In this document: positions 39,465 through 50,418 of the stretch, piece after piece
Layout: each line of letters begins with the position of its first letter
Position numbering within the stretch: position 1 is the stretch's first letter
Assembly (NCBI GenBank): GCA_029817715.1
Contig: JARUPY010000539.1
Span: 3,943,501-4,007,500, forward strand
DNA length: 64,000 nucleotides
Reading direction: 5' to 3'
DNA from: Melastoma dodecandrum
Lineage: Eukaryota > Streptophyta > Magnoliopsida > Myrtales > Melastomataceae
Notes under the pieces: generated by a model
Databases searched by the model: none
The model's input: the letters and a program-made list of their open reading frames with translations, nothing else
Told to the model about the DNA's origin: nothing
Translations under genes and position numbers: made by a program

Positions 39465-42400
39465 TTAGGAGTTAAGCGCTTCCCAAATCAATGGAGTCCT
39501 TTGTTTTAGGATTCCACGGTGAGCTTCCCAAATGGTCTCGCGGTAGGACTTAAGATATTTACCATTGACCTTCAATGGATGTTTATCCCCTTCTCTGGTC
39601 ATAAGTCGATACGTATTAGATGAGTATGTCTCGCACACTTCATATGGACCCTCCCAATTAGGAGACCACTTACCCAAGACTTGGTCTTTTGATTTAAGGG
39701 GTAGGATCATCTTCCATACCAAGTCGCCCACTTTGAAGCGCTTATGGACAACCTTTTTATTATAGTATCTAGCAATTCTTTGCTTATGTACCTCAAGTCG
39801 GTCTATTACGTCGAGTCGCTTCTTCTCCAATTCTTCTAAAGCGAGGTGCATTGCCTCGTCTTGCAAGTCAGGATGAGCTACCCTGAGCGACTTGTATCGA
39901 ATCTCAATAGGTAGGACAGCATCTTGCCCATATACCAGCGAAAAAGGGGCTTCTCCTGTGCTGTCTCTCTTGGTGACTCTTAGAGCCCACAAGGTGTCCT
40001 GTAATAGTTCGTGCCATTTTCTTGGATTTGCACCAACCATTTTCTGAATGTTATTCTTTATGAGCTTATTAGTAGCTTCAGCTTGTCCATTCGACTGGGG
40101 GTAATAAGGTGTCGAATTAGTGATTGAAAAGCTAAATTCAGCAGCGAATTCACGCACCTTCTCATTATTGAAAACGGTGCCATTATCTACTACGATATTC
40201 TGGGGAATCCCAAATCTATAAATGATGGAGGATCTGAGAAAATCGATCACCTCTTTGTGATCAATTTTCTGGTATACTTGAGCCTCGACCCACTTGGTAA
40301 AGTAGTCAGTAGCGACTAGAATGTAGGCATCGCCTTTACTCGAGTGTGGGTGAATCTCCCCGATTATATCTAAAGCCCAAGACCTAAACGGCCAAGGCTT
40401 GATGACTGAGACTAAATCGGACGCTGGGGCCCTTGTCACCGGACCATGTTTTTGACACTCTTGGCACCCCCTAGCCATTTCTATGCAATTCTTTAGCATT
40501 GATGGCCAGTAAAAACCATGTCTTTGGATAGTCCAAGACATTTTGGTGCCAGATTGGTGAGACCCGCATAAACCTTGGTGAGTCTCCAACATAATTGGGG
40601 TCGCTTCGTCTAAGTCGACGCATCTTAGTAGGACTCCTTCTTTGGTCTTTCTGTAAAGTACCCCATCTATAAGAGTGTACGACAAAGCCTGAGTCTTGAT
40701 TTTTTGGCTCGCCTTTTGTGTTGGGTCGGAAAGGAAGTCGGTGATTGGTCTCCTCCAATCTTTATCGCTTGTCATTATATTCAGGGTGAACGCGTCGCCT
40801 TGGGGAGCTAAGTGGGAAGCTATTTCTGGGATACAATCGCTTCCCCTTTTGGCCTTGTATCCTGAAGCCTTTTGGGCTAGGTCGTTAGCGATTGTGTTTT
40901 CCTCCCGGCCTACAAAAAGGAAAGTAATTACTTCGAACCGCTCGACTAGCCTTCGAGCGACTTGATGATAGGGTGCGAGTTTCTCTTGACATAGAGAGTC
41001 GCCGTTCATCTGGTTAATAACCAGTTGAGAGTCTCCCATTACTCTGGCTTTCCTGGCTCCCAAGGCTAATAACTCCTTCAAGAGCGTGATCAACGCTTCG
41101 TACTCAGTCGCATTGTTTGTATGAGTTGCCGACAGACGATATGCTAGGCGAACGTCCTTTCCTAGTGGCGAAAGTACGTGGAGGCCTATGCCTACGCCGG
41201 ATTTCGCCGAAGATCCATCAAACCAAGCTTGCCAGACATCCTCAAGGAATTCCTCTTGATCGATTGATGTAGATGGATCGTGGTTCACTAAGAAATCGGC
41301 TAAGGCCTGCCCTTTCACCGACTGTTGAGGTTTGAAACGCAGATCGTATGCGGATAGGACCAAGCTCCATTTACTAATTCTTCCGGTCAATAGGGGACTT
41401 TCGAAAAAGTATTTTATGACTGGGGACTTGGCAATAACATGAACCTCTTGGGATCCGATATAATGTCTCAGCTTCTTAACAGCATAAAAGATTGACAGGC
41501 ATAACTTCTCCTTAATTGTATAGCGCTTTTCTGTAGCAGTTAGTTGTCTTGACAAATAGTAGACTGCTCTCTCAGTTTTGTCCTCTGTCTCTTGGGCTAA
41601 CATGGCACCGATGACTGATTCAGTCGCTGCCACGTAAAGCAGATAAGGCTCTCCTATCCGAGGAGGGGCAAGCACAGGCGGTTTCATTAAGTACTCCTTT
41701 AAGCCTTCAAATGCCTTTTGGTGTTTGTCGCTCCACACAAAATTTCCCTTTGCCTTTAGTAAGGTCAAGAAAACTTATGTCCGTCCAGCGACGTTACCAA
41801 TAAATCGCCTTAGATAATTGACCCTTCCTAAGAAAGCCTGTAACTGCTTCTTATTACTCGGAGGGTTCAATCTTTGAATGGCGTTCACTTTGTTCTGGTC
41901 GACTTCTATACCACGTTGATGAACTAGGAACCCTAGGAAATGTCCTGCTCTGACTCCGAAGGCACATTTGAGAGGGTTTAGTTTGAGCTGATGCTTTCTC
42001 ATTTGAATGAAAGCATTTCTAAGGTCATTAACATGTGACTTCTCATCTCGTGACTTGACTACTATATCGTCTATGTATACTTCGACCGTTTTGCTAATTA
42101 AGGCATCAAATATAGCGTTCATGGCCCGTTGGTAGGTTGCCCCAACGTTTTTGAGTCCGAATGGCATGACTACCCATTCGAAAATGCCTAAGGGACATCT
42201 GAACGCAGTTTTATGGATATCCTCTTCGGCTAGGAAGATTTGGTTATATCCTGAGAAACCATCCATGAAGGACATAATTTGGTGCCCTGCAGTCTTGTCG
42301 ACTAAATCGTCTGCGATGGGCATAGGGTACTCATCTTTTGGAGTGGCACGATTCAAGTCTCTAAAGTCGATGCAAACCCTAATCTTACCATTCTTTTTAA

Positions 42401-43034
42401 TGACAGGAACTATACTGGATATCCATTCGGTGTACCTCGATGTCCTTATATATCCGGCTTTAAAGAGCTTTTTGACTTCCTCAAATACTGCTTGAGTGAC
42501 TTCATGAGTCATTCTCCTTGGCGCCTGTTGGACTGGTTTAAATCCTGTTTTGATTGGTAACTTGTGTTCCACAAGTCGGCGATCTAGGCCAGGCATCTCA
42601 GTGTAATCCCAAGCGAAACAATCTTTAAACTCTTCTAGAGTAGCTTTGATAGAATGGAAAAGTTCTTTATTCATCGAGGAACTGATAAAAACAATTCGAG
42701 GGCTCGATGCCTCGCCTAAATTGACGCCTACGAGTGAGTCACATGGCATCATCAGTGACTCACGACTCTGGACACCACCTAAATTGGTGTCCACGTTATT
42801 ACATGGCCTAATTTCGAAATCGATGTTGCCTATCTGGCATCCTACTTTCCTAGTCATCCTAACATGCTTCTGAAGTCGCTGTAGGATATCAGCGACTGCA
42901 TGACCTTTCTCCTCACTGTCCATACATCCCTTCATGTAGGAGTCTATCGGGCTCCAACTCCGTCGCAGTGCTCTCTTGGCTCTTAGGCGCTTCTCCCTGG
43001 TCGTCGCTTGGGCTGTTGTTCGTTTCGCCTCCAT
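39465..43034 (-). pseudogene. Tat unit II Pol, interrupted by one nonsense codon
   Basis: Homologous to unit I Pol. Codons 43034-41778 carry the reverse transcriptase with the five-codon segment (GATY) that unit I lacks. A GAA to TAA change at 41775-41777 then stops the frame between RT and the first RNase H. The rest (41768-39465) is open in the same frame and carries both RNase H domains and integrase. The RT core thus looks complete, but the enzyme chain is cut. Confidence 0.92.
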
Positions 43035-43269
43035 CTTTAGTCGTGACTACCTTCTGCAGGACCTCGTCTATGTCTTTGTCTGTGAAGTCGGGCCCCCATC
43101 CTGTTGGCACAATCGGTCCTTCGTCAGGCTTGGGGTGAGAGGTGCCATAGCTCACGATGAAGTCGAACTTCCCTGAAGGTTCACCTAAGGGTCCGACTGT
43201 GGGGTCTCCCAGCTTGTAGCGCTGGTCCAGAGTAAGGTCCTTGACTGTCTTACACGTCTCTGCATGCAA
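42913..43269 (-). CDS. Tat unit II linker segment between protease and reverse transcriptase
   Basis: Same protein as 30825-31181 of unit I, with the same preceding TAA and the same overlap with Pol. No domain recognised. Confidence 0.5.
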   Translation of the reverse strand: MHAETCKTVKDLTLDQRYKLGDPTVGPLGEPSGKFDFIVSYGTSHPKPDEGPIVPTGWGPDFTDKDIDEVLQKVVTTKDGGETNNSPSDDQGEAPKSQESTATELEPDRLLHEGMYGQ

Positions 43270-43311
43270 AATACCCTTGTCACAACAGGAGTATTCATCA
43301 GCCTTTACGAT

Positions 43312-44091
43312 TTATATTTCGGAGTCAAGCCATAGGATTAACTCCCTATGCAAAGTAGATGGAATCGCGGCGGCCTTATGAAGCCAATCGCGTCCTAAAA
43401 GCGCATTAAATGAAGGGGCTATATCGATTACAAAGAAAGCAGTTTCCTGCTCGTGTCTCCCGACGCCTAGGCGCACGGAGCGTATACCCAGGCACTCGGA
43501 TTTTCTCCCATTGAAGCCACTTACAGCTACGTCGGTTTGCACCAACTCGCTAGGCTTGTACCCAAGTAATCTAAACTTGGCGAGGGGAAGAACATTGACA
43601 GTGGCGCCATTGTCTATTAAGACTCGACCCACTAAGACACCATCAAAGGTGGCTGAGATATACAGCGAATGCATATGCTGTTTCATACGATCTGATGGTT
43701 TCCTCAACCAGTGCAGAGGGAAGCCAGGAGGAAATGTAGTGACTTTAGAGTCGAGAGTTTTACCTTCCGGTGCCTCCGACTTGTTGTTGCAGGCGAACTC
43801 CGCAGGGAGGGTAAGAACGTTACAGCCCACAAGGGGCCGTTGCTCTGCATCAAAGTCGCAGGGCTTATCTCCTCGTAGAGGAGTGTAGTCGAAACTCGAG
43901 CCTGGGTCTTCCGAGTAATCAGTAGACTCGACCCGCTCGGGCTCTGCGACTTGTTTCCCTGTGGCGTGGTTCCCGCCAAAGAATGGCATCACAGGGGTCA
44001 TTCTTGGTTTTTCTGGGCGTGACTTAGACGCCTTTCTTTTCTCTTTTGAGCCCTCACGGGAAGCGTAATCTTTCTTTCCGCCTTCTGCCAT
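43312..44091 (-). CDS. Tat unit II aspartic protease
   Basis: It matches the unit I protease with one visible residue change (Ser to Pro in the segment TFPSGFP/TFPPGFP). The active-site motif IDNGATVNVLP is intact. It ends at the shared TAA. Confidence 0.85.
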   Translation of the reverse strand: MAEGGKKDYASREGSKEKRKASKSRPEKPRMTPVMPFFGGNHATGKQVAEPERVESTDYSEDPGSSFDYTPLRGDKPCDFDAEQRPLVGCNVLTLPAEFACNNKSEAPEGKTLDSKVTTFPPGFPLHWLRKPSDRMKQHMHSLYISATFDGVLVGRVLIDNGATVNVLPLAKFRLLGYKPSELVQTDVAVSGFNGRKSECLGIRSVRLGVGRHEQETAFFVIDIAPSFNALLGRDWLHKAAAIPSTLHRELILWLDSEI

Positions 44092-45428
44092 TGAGACGAA
44101 GGGTTAAGCGCTTTGACAAATCTCGGTTTCTTAGAACCAAAGGGAAGTCGACTCACCTCCACAAACCTTCCGTCGGCTGGGTCATATCCTACCTGCACAG
44201 GGTTATCTGCTGGCCTATTCGAGGGCTTGTTAAGGTTCGAGTTACCTGAGCCCTCAGGACGGGCTGCCTTCACGAGCATCTCCCCTTTTGCGGATAAGTC
44301 GACGAGCCGCAAGAAGTAGCTAACGCAGCATGCTGTGCAGAGCTGGGTAATGAGTATGCGGTTGTGAGCGATCAGCTTGCACTTTTGGCACAGCAGCTTT
44401 TCGTCTAGGAATTGGGCGATGGGTGGCCCCCTCCGTAGTTCCTGAGGATCGACCGTCTGCGACGCATAACGGGGTCTGCGATTCATGGCCTGCTGAGGTT
44501 GGTCCTCTCCCTTATGTTCTGCTACCGGCTTGATCTCCTTGACAGGGGTAGTTCTAGTGTACCCCTGTTTGATGACCCTTTGGCCAGACGAGTCTATGAA
44601 CTCCAGTCGCCGTGCCGGGCGTTCTGTTCCCCGGGCGACTGCCTCTCCATTGCCCTTGTGACCCTGGGGGCCTCCTCTTCCACCTCGCGAGGCTACTCGG
44701 CGATCTGCGCTAGGAGGGCTTCTGAAGGCGTGAGAAGATCCTTGGGGAGTATTGAGCGACATTGCTGCTTCTTCGAACGGGGTCAAGTCGTACCACTCCT
44801 CCGTTTTGCTGTCCAGTAGATACTTCTTGAACGTGTGGCACCGATCCGTAGTGTGAGTGTCGTTCAAGTGCCAGTGGCATAGCCACTTCTCCCTTCCTTT
44901 GGGCAGAATGAAGACCCCACGCTCAGCTAGTCGCTTCATGAGGGCATTAGCCACCAAAGTCTCGCCAGTTGCTTGTACGTCCTGCGAGGGTACGACAGAG
45001 TCGTCAATAATTTCTAAGAGATTAACCTCAGTGTCAAATATGTCAAACGTATGAATAGCGACTTCATCCCCGAATGGATTATTATCCACCACGGCGACTT
45101 CGTCAACTTCGGGAAAATGGAGCTCTTTGGACTCTATTAAATCCTGTATGATATTTCTAAAGGACAAACAGTCCTTGGTAGCATGGGTGAAAGACCCATG
45201 CCACTTGCAGTAATTCCTATTCTTTTCCCTCTCCGTCTGGGGAACTCGATGGCCGGGCTTAAGCCTAATCCTTTTCCTTTGATGAAGCCAGTCGAATATA
45301 GCGTCGACTTTATCTGTGTCGAAAGAATATTTTCTTTCTTCGGCATTCTTTTGGGATGCCTTAGCTTTGGAATTCTTCTTAGCCAGGGGGTCGCATATAG
45401 TCGACTCCCCCTTGACAAATTCCGCTAC
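43998..45428 (-). CDS. Tat unit II nucleocapsid-like region
   Basis: Equivalent to 31910-33340. The frame is open across the whole stretch, with the same two zinc-binding repeats. The only candidate start near the beginning in unit I (GTG) is GTA here, so the first ATG of this frame is internal, at 45167. This supports the view that the region is not translated from its own start. Confidence 0.75.
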   Translation of the reverse strand, partial: VAEFVKGESTICDPLAKKNSKAKASQKNAEERKYSFDTDKVDAIFDWLHQRKRIRLKPGHRVPQTEREKNRNYCKWHGSFTHATKDCLSFRNIIQDLIESKELHFPEVDEVAVVDNNPFGDEVAIHTFDIFDTEVNLLEIIDDSVVPSQDVQATGETLVANALMKRLAERGVFILPKGREKWLCHWHLNDTHTTDRCHTFKKYLLDSKTEEWYDLTPFEEAAMSLNTPQGSSHAFRSPPSADRRVASRGGRGGPQGHKGNGEAVARGTERPARRLEFIDSSGQRVIKQGYTRTTPVKEIKPVAEHKGEDQPQQAMNRRPRYASQTVDPQELRRGPPIAQFLDEKLLCQKCKLIAHNRILITQLCTACCVSYFLRLVDLSAKGEMLVKAARPEGSGNSNLNKPSNRPADNPVQVGYDPADGRFVEVSRLPFGSKKPRFVKALNPSSQWQKAERKITLPVRAQKRKERRLSHAQKNQE

Positions 45429-45514
45429 GTCGACTTCATAAGTGTCGACTTAGTAGGCTCGAGTCAACTGGGCTTCCTCTGTAAGGAGCTGATAATACTC
45501 TGCGGCCCTCCTTG

Positions 45515-46900
45515 CTAAGTCATACAGGTCAGCAAAGCGCGCTCGCCCTGCAGCTTTTTCCGGAACGGAATAGTCAACGCATTTAATGCGAGAAGTAATT
45601 GATCCTTCTCCGGTATGGGGGGGCTACACCGTAGTAGGGCCTTCCTGAGTTTCATTAGGAACTGCCCTGGGTGTTCTCCGTTAGCCTGCTTAAGGCGCAT
45701 TACCTCAAACATCGACATGGGGGTGTCCAGTCGAGCAAAGGTCTTAACGAACATAGATTGCATCTGAGTCCACGAGGCTATTGACCCTGGCGGCAAACTC
45801 ACATACCACGTAAAGGCATCCCCTGTTAACGAGTTAGGGAAGAGCTTCAGTTTCCAAAAGTCGTTCCCAGCCGCCTCACCAAGTTGGTGAGTGAAGCGAG
45901 CGACATGCTCGAGTGGGGTCATTTCATCTTCACCCGAAAAACGTGTAAAGTCGGGCACCTTATAACCTCTAGGTAAAGGGAAATCCCTGTCGACATACGT
46001 AGGATAGGGAGACCTGTACAAACAGGCGTCGTCTCGCCGAGCTATTCCGGGGACGACTTGCTCTATAACCTGAGTTATGGCCTCCCTCAGGTCTGGGGGT
46101 ACACCGCCTACTGGGGCCTGCGCTGTAGGACGAGTCGACCTTATCGGGCTGTACGGAGATCTTTCCCCCACTGTCTGACTCGCTGGATTCCTCGTGTAGG
46201 AAGAAGGCTCTTCCCGAAAGTTTCCACCTCGGGATCCAAGCCCATAGGGGTCTCCAGTTGCGTCGATTACAGGTTCTTTTCCAGGGCGATGAGACGGAAT
46301 AAAATCCTCCCCTAGATCCGTTTCCTCTTGAAAGTCCTCTGCCTCATTCCAATACGTATTCGTCGGTTGATTACGTGAAGAAGAGGGTCGACTAGGGGGA
46401 ACCAAATTCCCAGGTTCGAATAGAGTATTTGTCCTTATGTCGGATCGCTCAAAAGTCACGTTACGTGGCCCTTGAGTAGTCCGACGAGCGTCTGCCATGA
46501 ACGTAGACTCCCTAAATGGGGCCTCTCTCATACGAGGTCTTACTCTTTCCTCGTCTCTCGGGCCAGAAAGACGCCCTATTAGAGTTTGGACATCCATTAG
46601 GATGCCCTTCATATCGGTCAAATCCTGACGCACACTCCCCAATTCCTTGTGGAACTCCAGTCTCGAAATAAATTCGGACGGGGCATGTGAATCAAAAGCG
46701 GACTGGTTTGTAGCTGCTTGGCCTCCTAGGGCTGGCACTTGGGCATGTGAATCAAAAGCGGACTGGTTCGTAGCTGCCTGGCCTCCTAGGGCTGGCGCTT
46801 CCAAGTTCATTCCCGGAGGAAGCTCCTGGTTTTCCCCATCTAAGGGATTCTGAGTAGTACTTCGAGTATTTCTCGGCATGTCTCCCACTGTGGTCGCCAA
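45515..46900 (-). pseudogene. Tat unit II Gag, truncated by a 2-bp insertion
   Basis: Same Gag as unit I up to KKLQGER. An extra GC in a GCGC run near 45538-45542 then shifts the frame and ends it after a few residues, removing the end of the capsid domain. The 60-bp duplication (46681-46740, 46741-46800) is present here too. Confidence 0.88.
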
Positions 46901-46905
46901 AAACG

Positions 46906-48026
46906 TGTTCGCGCACGGAACGGATCACGTCGGAAATATTTGGCAATGGACTCACAGTAGTTGTATTGTGGTCGCCAGTAAGAAGATGCACTAACTTTAT
47001 ACAGAAATAATGCAAGTCTTACAATCTTTAGAGAATTAAAAGAAAAGGGCTTACAGCCATTAAAAGGGAAAAAGGGACACGATGGTGACGATGTAGGATC
47101 TTGTAGCGGCGGAGAACACGTGACGAAGGCCTTGGAAGCTCGCTCCGTCTGTGGTGGTTGCTGGCGGAAGGTCGTGACGAAGGCCTTGGAAGCTCGCTCC
47201 GTCGGTAGTGGTCGCTGGCGGAGAGTTGTGACGAAGGCCCTACGAGCTCACTCCGTCGGTGGTGTCGCTGGCGGGGGTTGACAACAAAGGCCCTACGAGC
47301 TCACTCTGTCGGTGGAAAAGGAGTTGACCTATAAACCGGGTCAGGGTATCTAATTTCCTAAGGTTGACGAACAAACTTCAGAGTTTTGGCTGTGTATGGT
47401 CGTGTTTTGTCTTTGGAAACTCCTTTGCTATTTATAGAGAGCTCGTACGTGTCTAACACGTAACGAGTGGATCTTGTTACAGATCGTGTCATGGATCGTG
47501 ATTCCTAGTATCGTGGGAGTATCCCAACAACTCCCCATGAGATACGGGATCACGTTTCCTGAAAATTAGAATCGGTTACGATTCTTAACAATCGTGACTT
47601 TAGGAATAAATAAATTTATTCCCATCTCGTCGACTTGCTTTGTTTGCACGGGCTTTGGCTGCTTGCCTTTGTTCAGGATAATGTCGACTTGACCCTATAA
47701 GTAGACCTAGCTACTATTGGGTCATATTGGTAGTCATATCTTAGTGGTGAGTTGACCTAGTCGACTCTATACATAAATCGTCTTTAGTAACTCCATTGTG
47801 GGTCGACTTCATCGTGAGTTATCCCAACCGACCTCGTCATGAGTCGACCTGGATGACTTCGTCATGAGTTAACCCAGTCGACTTCATTATGAGTCGACCT
47901 GGGCGACATCGTTCTGAGTTAGCCCAGTCGACGTTGTCATGAGTCGGCCTGGGCGACTTCGTTCTTAGGCAGTGTGATGATTCCTGGGCTCTAAGCCCAG
48001 GCCCAAAATTATTTACTATGTCAACA
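46906..48026 (-). repeat. Tat LTR-C (right, outer 5' LTR), 1121 bp
   Basis: Identical by eye to LTR-A and LTR-B, ending tcaaca, then the target duplication acttt. As the true 5' LTR it would drive the genomic transcript leftwards. Confidence 0.95.
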
Positions 48027-48031
48027 ACTTT
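48027..48031. repeat. Target-site duplication of the Tat array, right copy (acttt)
   Basis: Matches 22737-22741 and closes the array as a single integration event. Confidence 0.93.
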
Positions 48032-48536
48032 CTTCATTGATTATTTGATGACCGTGTTTACATTGTTGCCAGGAAAGTGCAGACACCATTTCTTATTTCT
48101 TCGAAGGATCCCAACCAGGTTCTCAGACATATCTGTCAGGTAATGGAATTGAATGATGCCAGGGAAGTTACATTTCTGTAAGTGAAATGCCACCTACCTT
48201 CTGGGGAAACCAAAGTCAGCATCGACTACTGATCAAGTTAGTTTGGCACTGTGCCGTGAGAAATCATCCAGACAAACTCGTAGAATAGGGCAGAAAATTA
48301 CTCAGTGGGCTGTGGAAACACTCGCCTTTAACTTTCTGGGCTGGATGAATGGTGTCTTTGGTGTGGAATATCCAGACACTGTATTCCAACATAAACCACG
48401 ATGTGATCGGGTCGCTAATTGTTTTACAGTGTTGGTGCCCTGCAGACAATTATTCCCATATCAAAACCAGCTTCAAAACTTGAAGAATGTCAGCCCACAG
48501 TAGCATTGCATGGAAAAACTCGTATTAGCTGTCGTC
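48032..48536. other. Right flank of the Tat array, no gene recognised
   Basis: Only short frames occur. The stretch is adjacent to the NLR fragments and may be more of the same decayed locus, but no LRR or other motif could be supported. Confidence 0.35.
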
Positions 48537-49120
48537 TCAGGATAGCAAAATAATTGGAAAAGCAGCTCTTACCATTCTTCTTGACGGCCTGCTGTACGCA
48601 TCGATACAGACCCATGGCCTGTTATGCTTCTTGCCAGGTTCATCTTGACATTCGTGGTTAACAATGTTTTGACCCATCAGCTGAAGCAAGGGATGCATTC
48701 CTACTCTCTCAACACCCAAACCGAAAGTAGTATCCTCGACAATAGTTATCAAAGATCTCGCGAGAAGCATTTCTATCCCAAGGGAAGTTTGGAAACCATG
48801 AGCATCCATAGCATTTTCTATCTCCCTTCTGCTCTTACCCTTGAAGGAGAAAGCGATTGCAAGGAAAATCTCCCCCGCATTATGATCCAACTCATCTAAG
48901 CTTATCTTGAACAACTTGTCAATCTCCTTACATAGACCCTGTCGTTCGAGCAACTTCAACATGCTTCTCTAGTGATGTTCCTCCCGATTTCGGAGCAAAG
49001 AACCAAAAACAACTAGACCCAAAGGAAGACCATCGCAGTATGCCAAGCATCTATCTACAAGGTCCGTTGCAATACTGGCCCTGTCATTCTCGAGAAAAGC
49101 ATGTCTCCTAAAGAGTTGTA
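48537..49120 (-). pseudogene. TIR-NBS-LRR fragment: NB-ARC GLPL to ARC2 region
   Basis: The minus strand reads QLFRRHAFLEND, then the GLPL motif in YCDGLPLGLVVFGSLL. After an in-frame TAG at 48969-48971 it continues with FKISLDELDHNAGEIFLAIAF, SLITI and MHPLLQLMGQNIV. These are, in order, the RNBS-C/GLPL, ARC2 and MHD-region landmarks of TNL immune receptors. The stop lies where TNLs usually have Trp, so TGG to TAG is likely. P-loop, kinase-2 and TIR are absent. It ends in unrelated sequence. A dead fragment of an intracellular resistance-type receptor. Confidence 0.8.
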
Positions 49121-49189
49121 ATGCCTGGTTGTGAGGCATAATAATAATAAGCGGACCAATTCGTCAACCTCCAAATTCTGGCACAGCTG

Positions 49190-49585
49190 ATAAGTTCAAA
49201 ACATTTTTCCAATTTGGAGCAGCCGCCCAGGTACAAATACTTTAATGGTTCCGCATCCGACTGTGGCCAAATCAATCCATTGGAGAAATAACAAAAGCCT
49301 CCCGAGTGCCGACACGCATACAAGCCAGGGGCCCCGGCAGCCTCGCGTGTCCGAAACATATGCCTTTTTCCGGCGGACAAGTTGGCCAATACCTCTCGAT
49401 AGTGATCTGCATTCCCAGAGGGCCTTTGAGACCTTTCCTCTGTTACTCAATTTCTTGCCCCAGAAGAAGCAAGTGGATTCGAGAACGATCTCCCTCATCT
49501 TGCAGTTCAATTCATCGAAAATTGGTCTAAGTACACGCTTATACCATGGTCCTTCCTTTGAAATCTGTTGATGTAACAGTGGCAA
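49190..49585 (-). pseudogene. Second TIR-NBS-LRR fragment: ARC2 piece plus one LRR-like segment
   Basis: On the minus strand, FDELNCKMREIVLESTCFFWGK near 49500 is a second, different ARC2 segment. Downstream near 49200-49260, EPLKYLYLGGCSKLEKC has the form of a TNL leucine-rich repeat. The pieces lie in different frames and are followed by the GLPL-containing fragment, which is the wrong order for one gene. At least two decayed TNL genes therefore contributed. Confidence 0.65.
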
Positions 49586-49589
49586 CTAA

Positions 49590-50030
49590 AAGGGGTCGAA
49601 TTACCATTGCTGCCTATGTTGGACTCTCTACAACAAATCTGTAATGTCAACCGCACTCTTGAGATATTTTTGCAGCAGCAGTAAAAGGTCGAAGAGAATC
49701 TTAGAGTTTCTACACTTAAGTCTTTGCAAGTCTGATCAACCGACGTGTGATATGCAAGATATATTATGAAACCTCGTATCAGTACTAGTAAAAGTTTGGT
49801 ACATAACCCGAAGGTTTTCACCTAGATGAGTTACAGTATCTAGTTGTTCCCCTCCTATTAACAGTCAGAAGACAAAATAGTGCATAAAGTAAATGAGACA
49901 CAAAGCTTTATATTGATCTCTGATTAGTTAGAATACTAAATAATGCATAAAGTAAATGAGACACCAAGCTGCGTATCGTTGCCGTACCCTGCAAGCAAAG
50001 CGGCAAAGCAAGATGGCACACCCACCCTCT
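49590..50030. other. Unassigned stretch with a short direct duplication
   Basis: No gene. A segment of about 33 bp around gcataaagtaaatgagacac occurs near 49875-49910 and again near 49940-49975. Confidence 0.4.
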
Positions 50031-50040
50031 TCCATCCAAC

Positions 50041-50047
50041 TATAAAA
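50041..50047 (+). promoter_or_regulatory. TATA box upstream of the small gene at 50218
   Basis: TATAAAATATA, 171 bp before the ATG; consistent with a plant promoter and a leader of about 140 nt. Confidence 0.5.
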
Positions 50048-50217
50048 TATATTCGTTGGAGAGGTGGGGGCCTCTCTTGGGCTCCAAGGAATGGACCGAC
50101 CACTGAAACCAACTATAATAATATCATTCCTCCTCACCCAGAGACTCAAGCGTCCTCGGCTCAACCCGTTTCAACCGTGCATTAGCTTTGCGGGAATCTT
50201 TGTTCTGATAGCGAGAG

Positions 50218-50418
50218 ATGGCCTCTGTCGGCCACGATATAGCTGAAGTCTACGTCATGAAGAAGATGCACGATGAAAAGATGAAGGACGAGGAAGAAAA
50301 ACGAACCGGGGCGAAGGCTTTTGTTGATTCCAACCACGAGTCCGTGAAGAACACCAATCTCCTCCAATCATCCCGTAAGAAGCATCCTCTCCTGTGTTGC
50401 CTTCCCAGGATTCGATGA
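50218..50418 (+). CDS. Possible small gene, 66-residue charged protein
   Basis: ATG (gagagATGG) to TGA. The N-terminal half is a strongly charged, probably helical stretch (VYVMKKMHDEKMKDEEEKR) with an AT-rich TATA promoter upstream. The C-terminus has a basic, Cys-containing tail (KKHPLLCCLPRIR). It is not a member of any family I can name with confidence. Small plant proteins starting with a VYVM-type helix and ending in a short basic tail exist, but that is only an impression. The adjoining TNL debris and lack of introns leave it uncertain. Confidence 0.4.
   Translation: MASVGHDIAEVYVMKKMHDEKMKDEEEKRTGAKAFVDSNHESVKNTNLLQSSRKKHPLLCCLPRIR

Larger units (their letters stand above)
22742..48026 (-). 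mobile_element. Tandem Ty3/gypsy (Tat lineage) array: LTR-internal-LTR-internal-LTR
   Basis: Three 1121-bp LTRs (22742-23862, 34816-35936, 46906-48026) bound two internal regions (23863-34815 'unit I', 35937-46905 'unit II'), both with gag-pol on the minus strand. Repeat period is 12,074 then 12,090 bp. The 16-bp difference is fully explained by three indels in unit II relative to unit I (+15, -1, +2). One 5-bp target duplication flanks the whole array and none flanks the middle LTR. Tat membership is shown by two RNase H domains in pol, absence of a chromodomain, and an extra gene on the opposite strand between pol and the 3' LTR. Both units carry disabling lesions in Pol or Gag. Confidence 0.95.
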
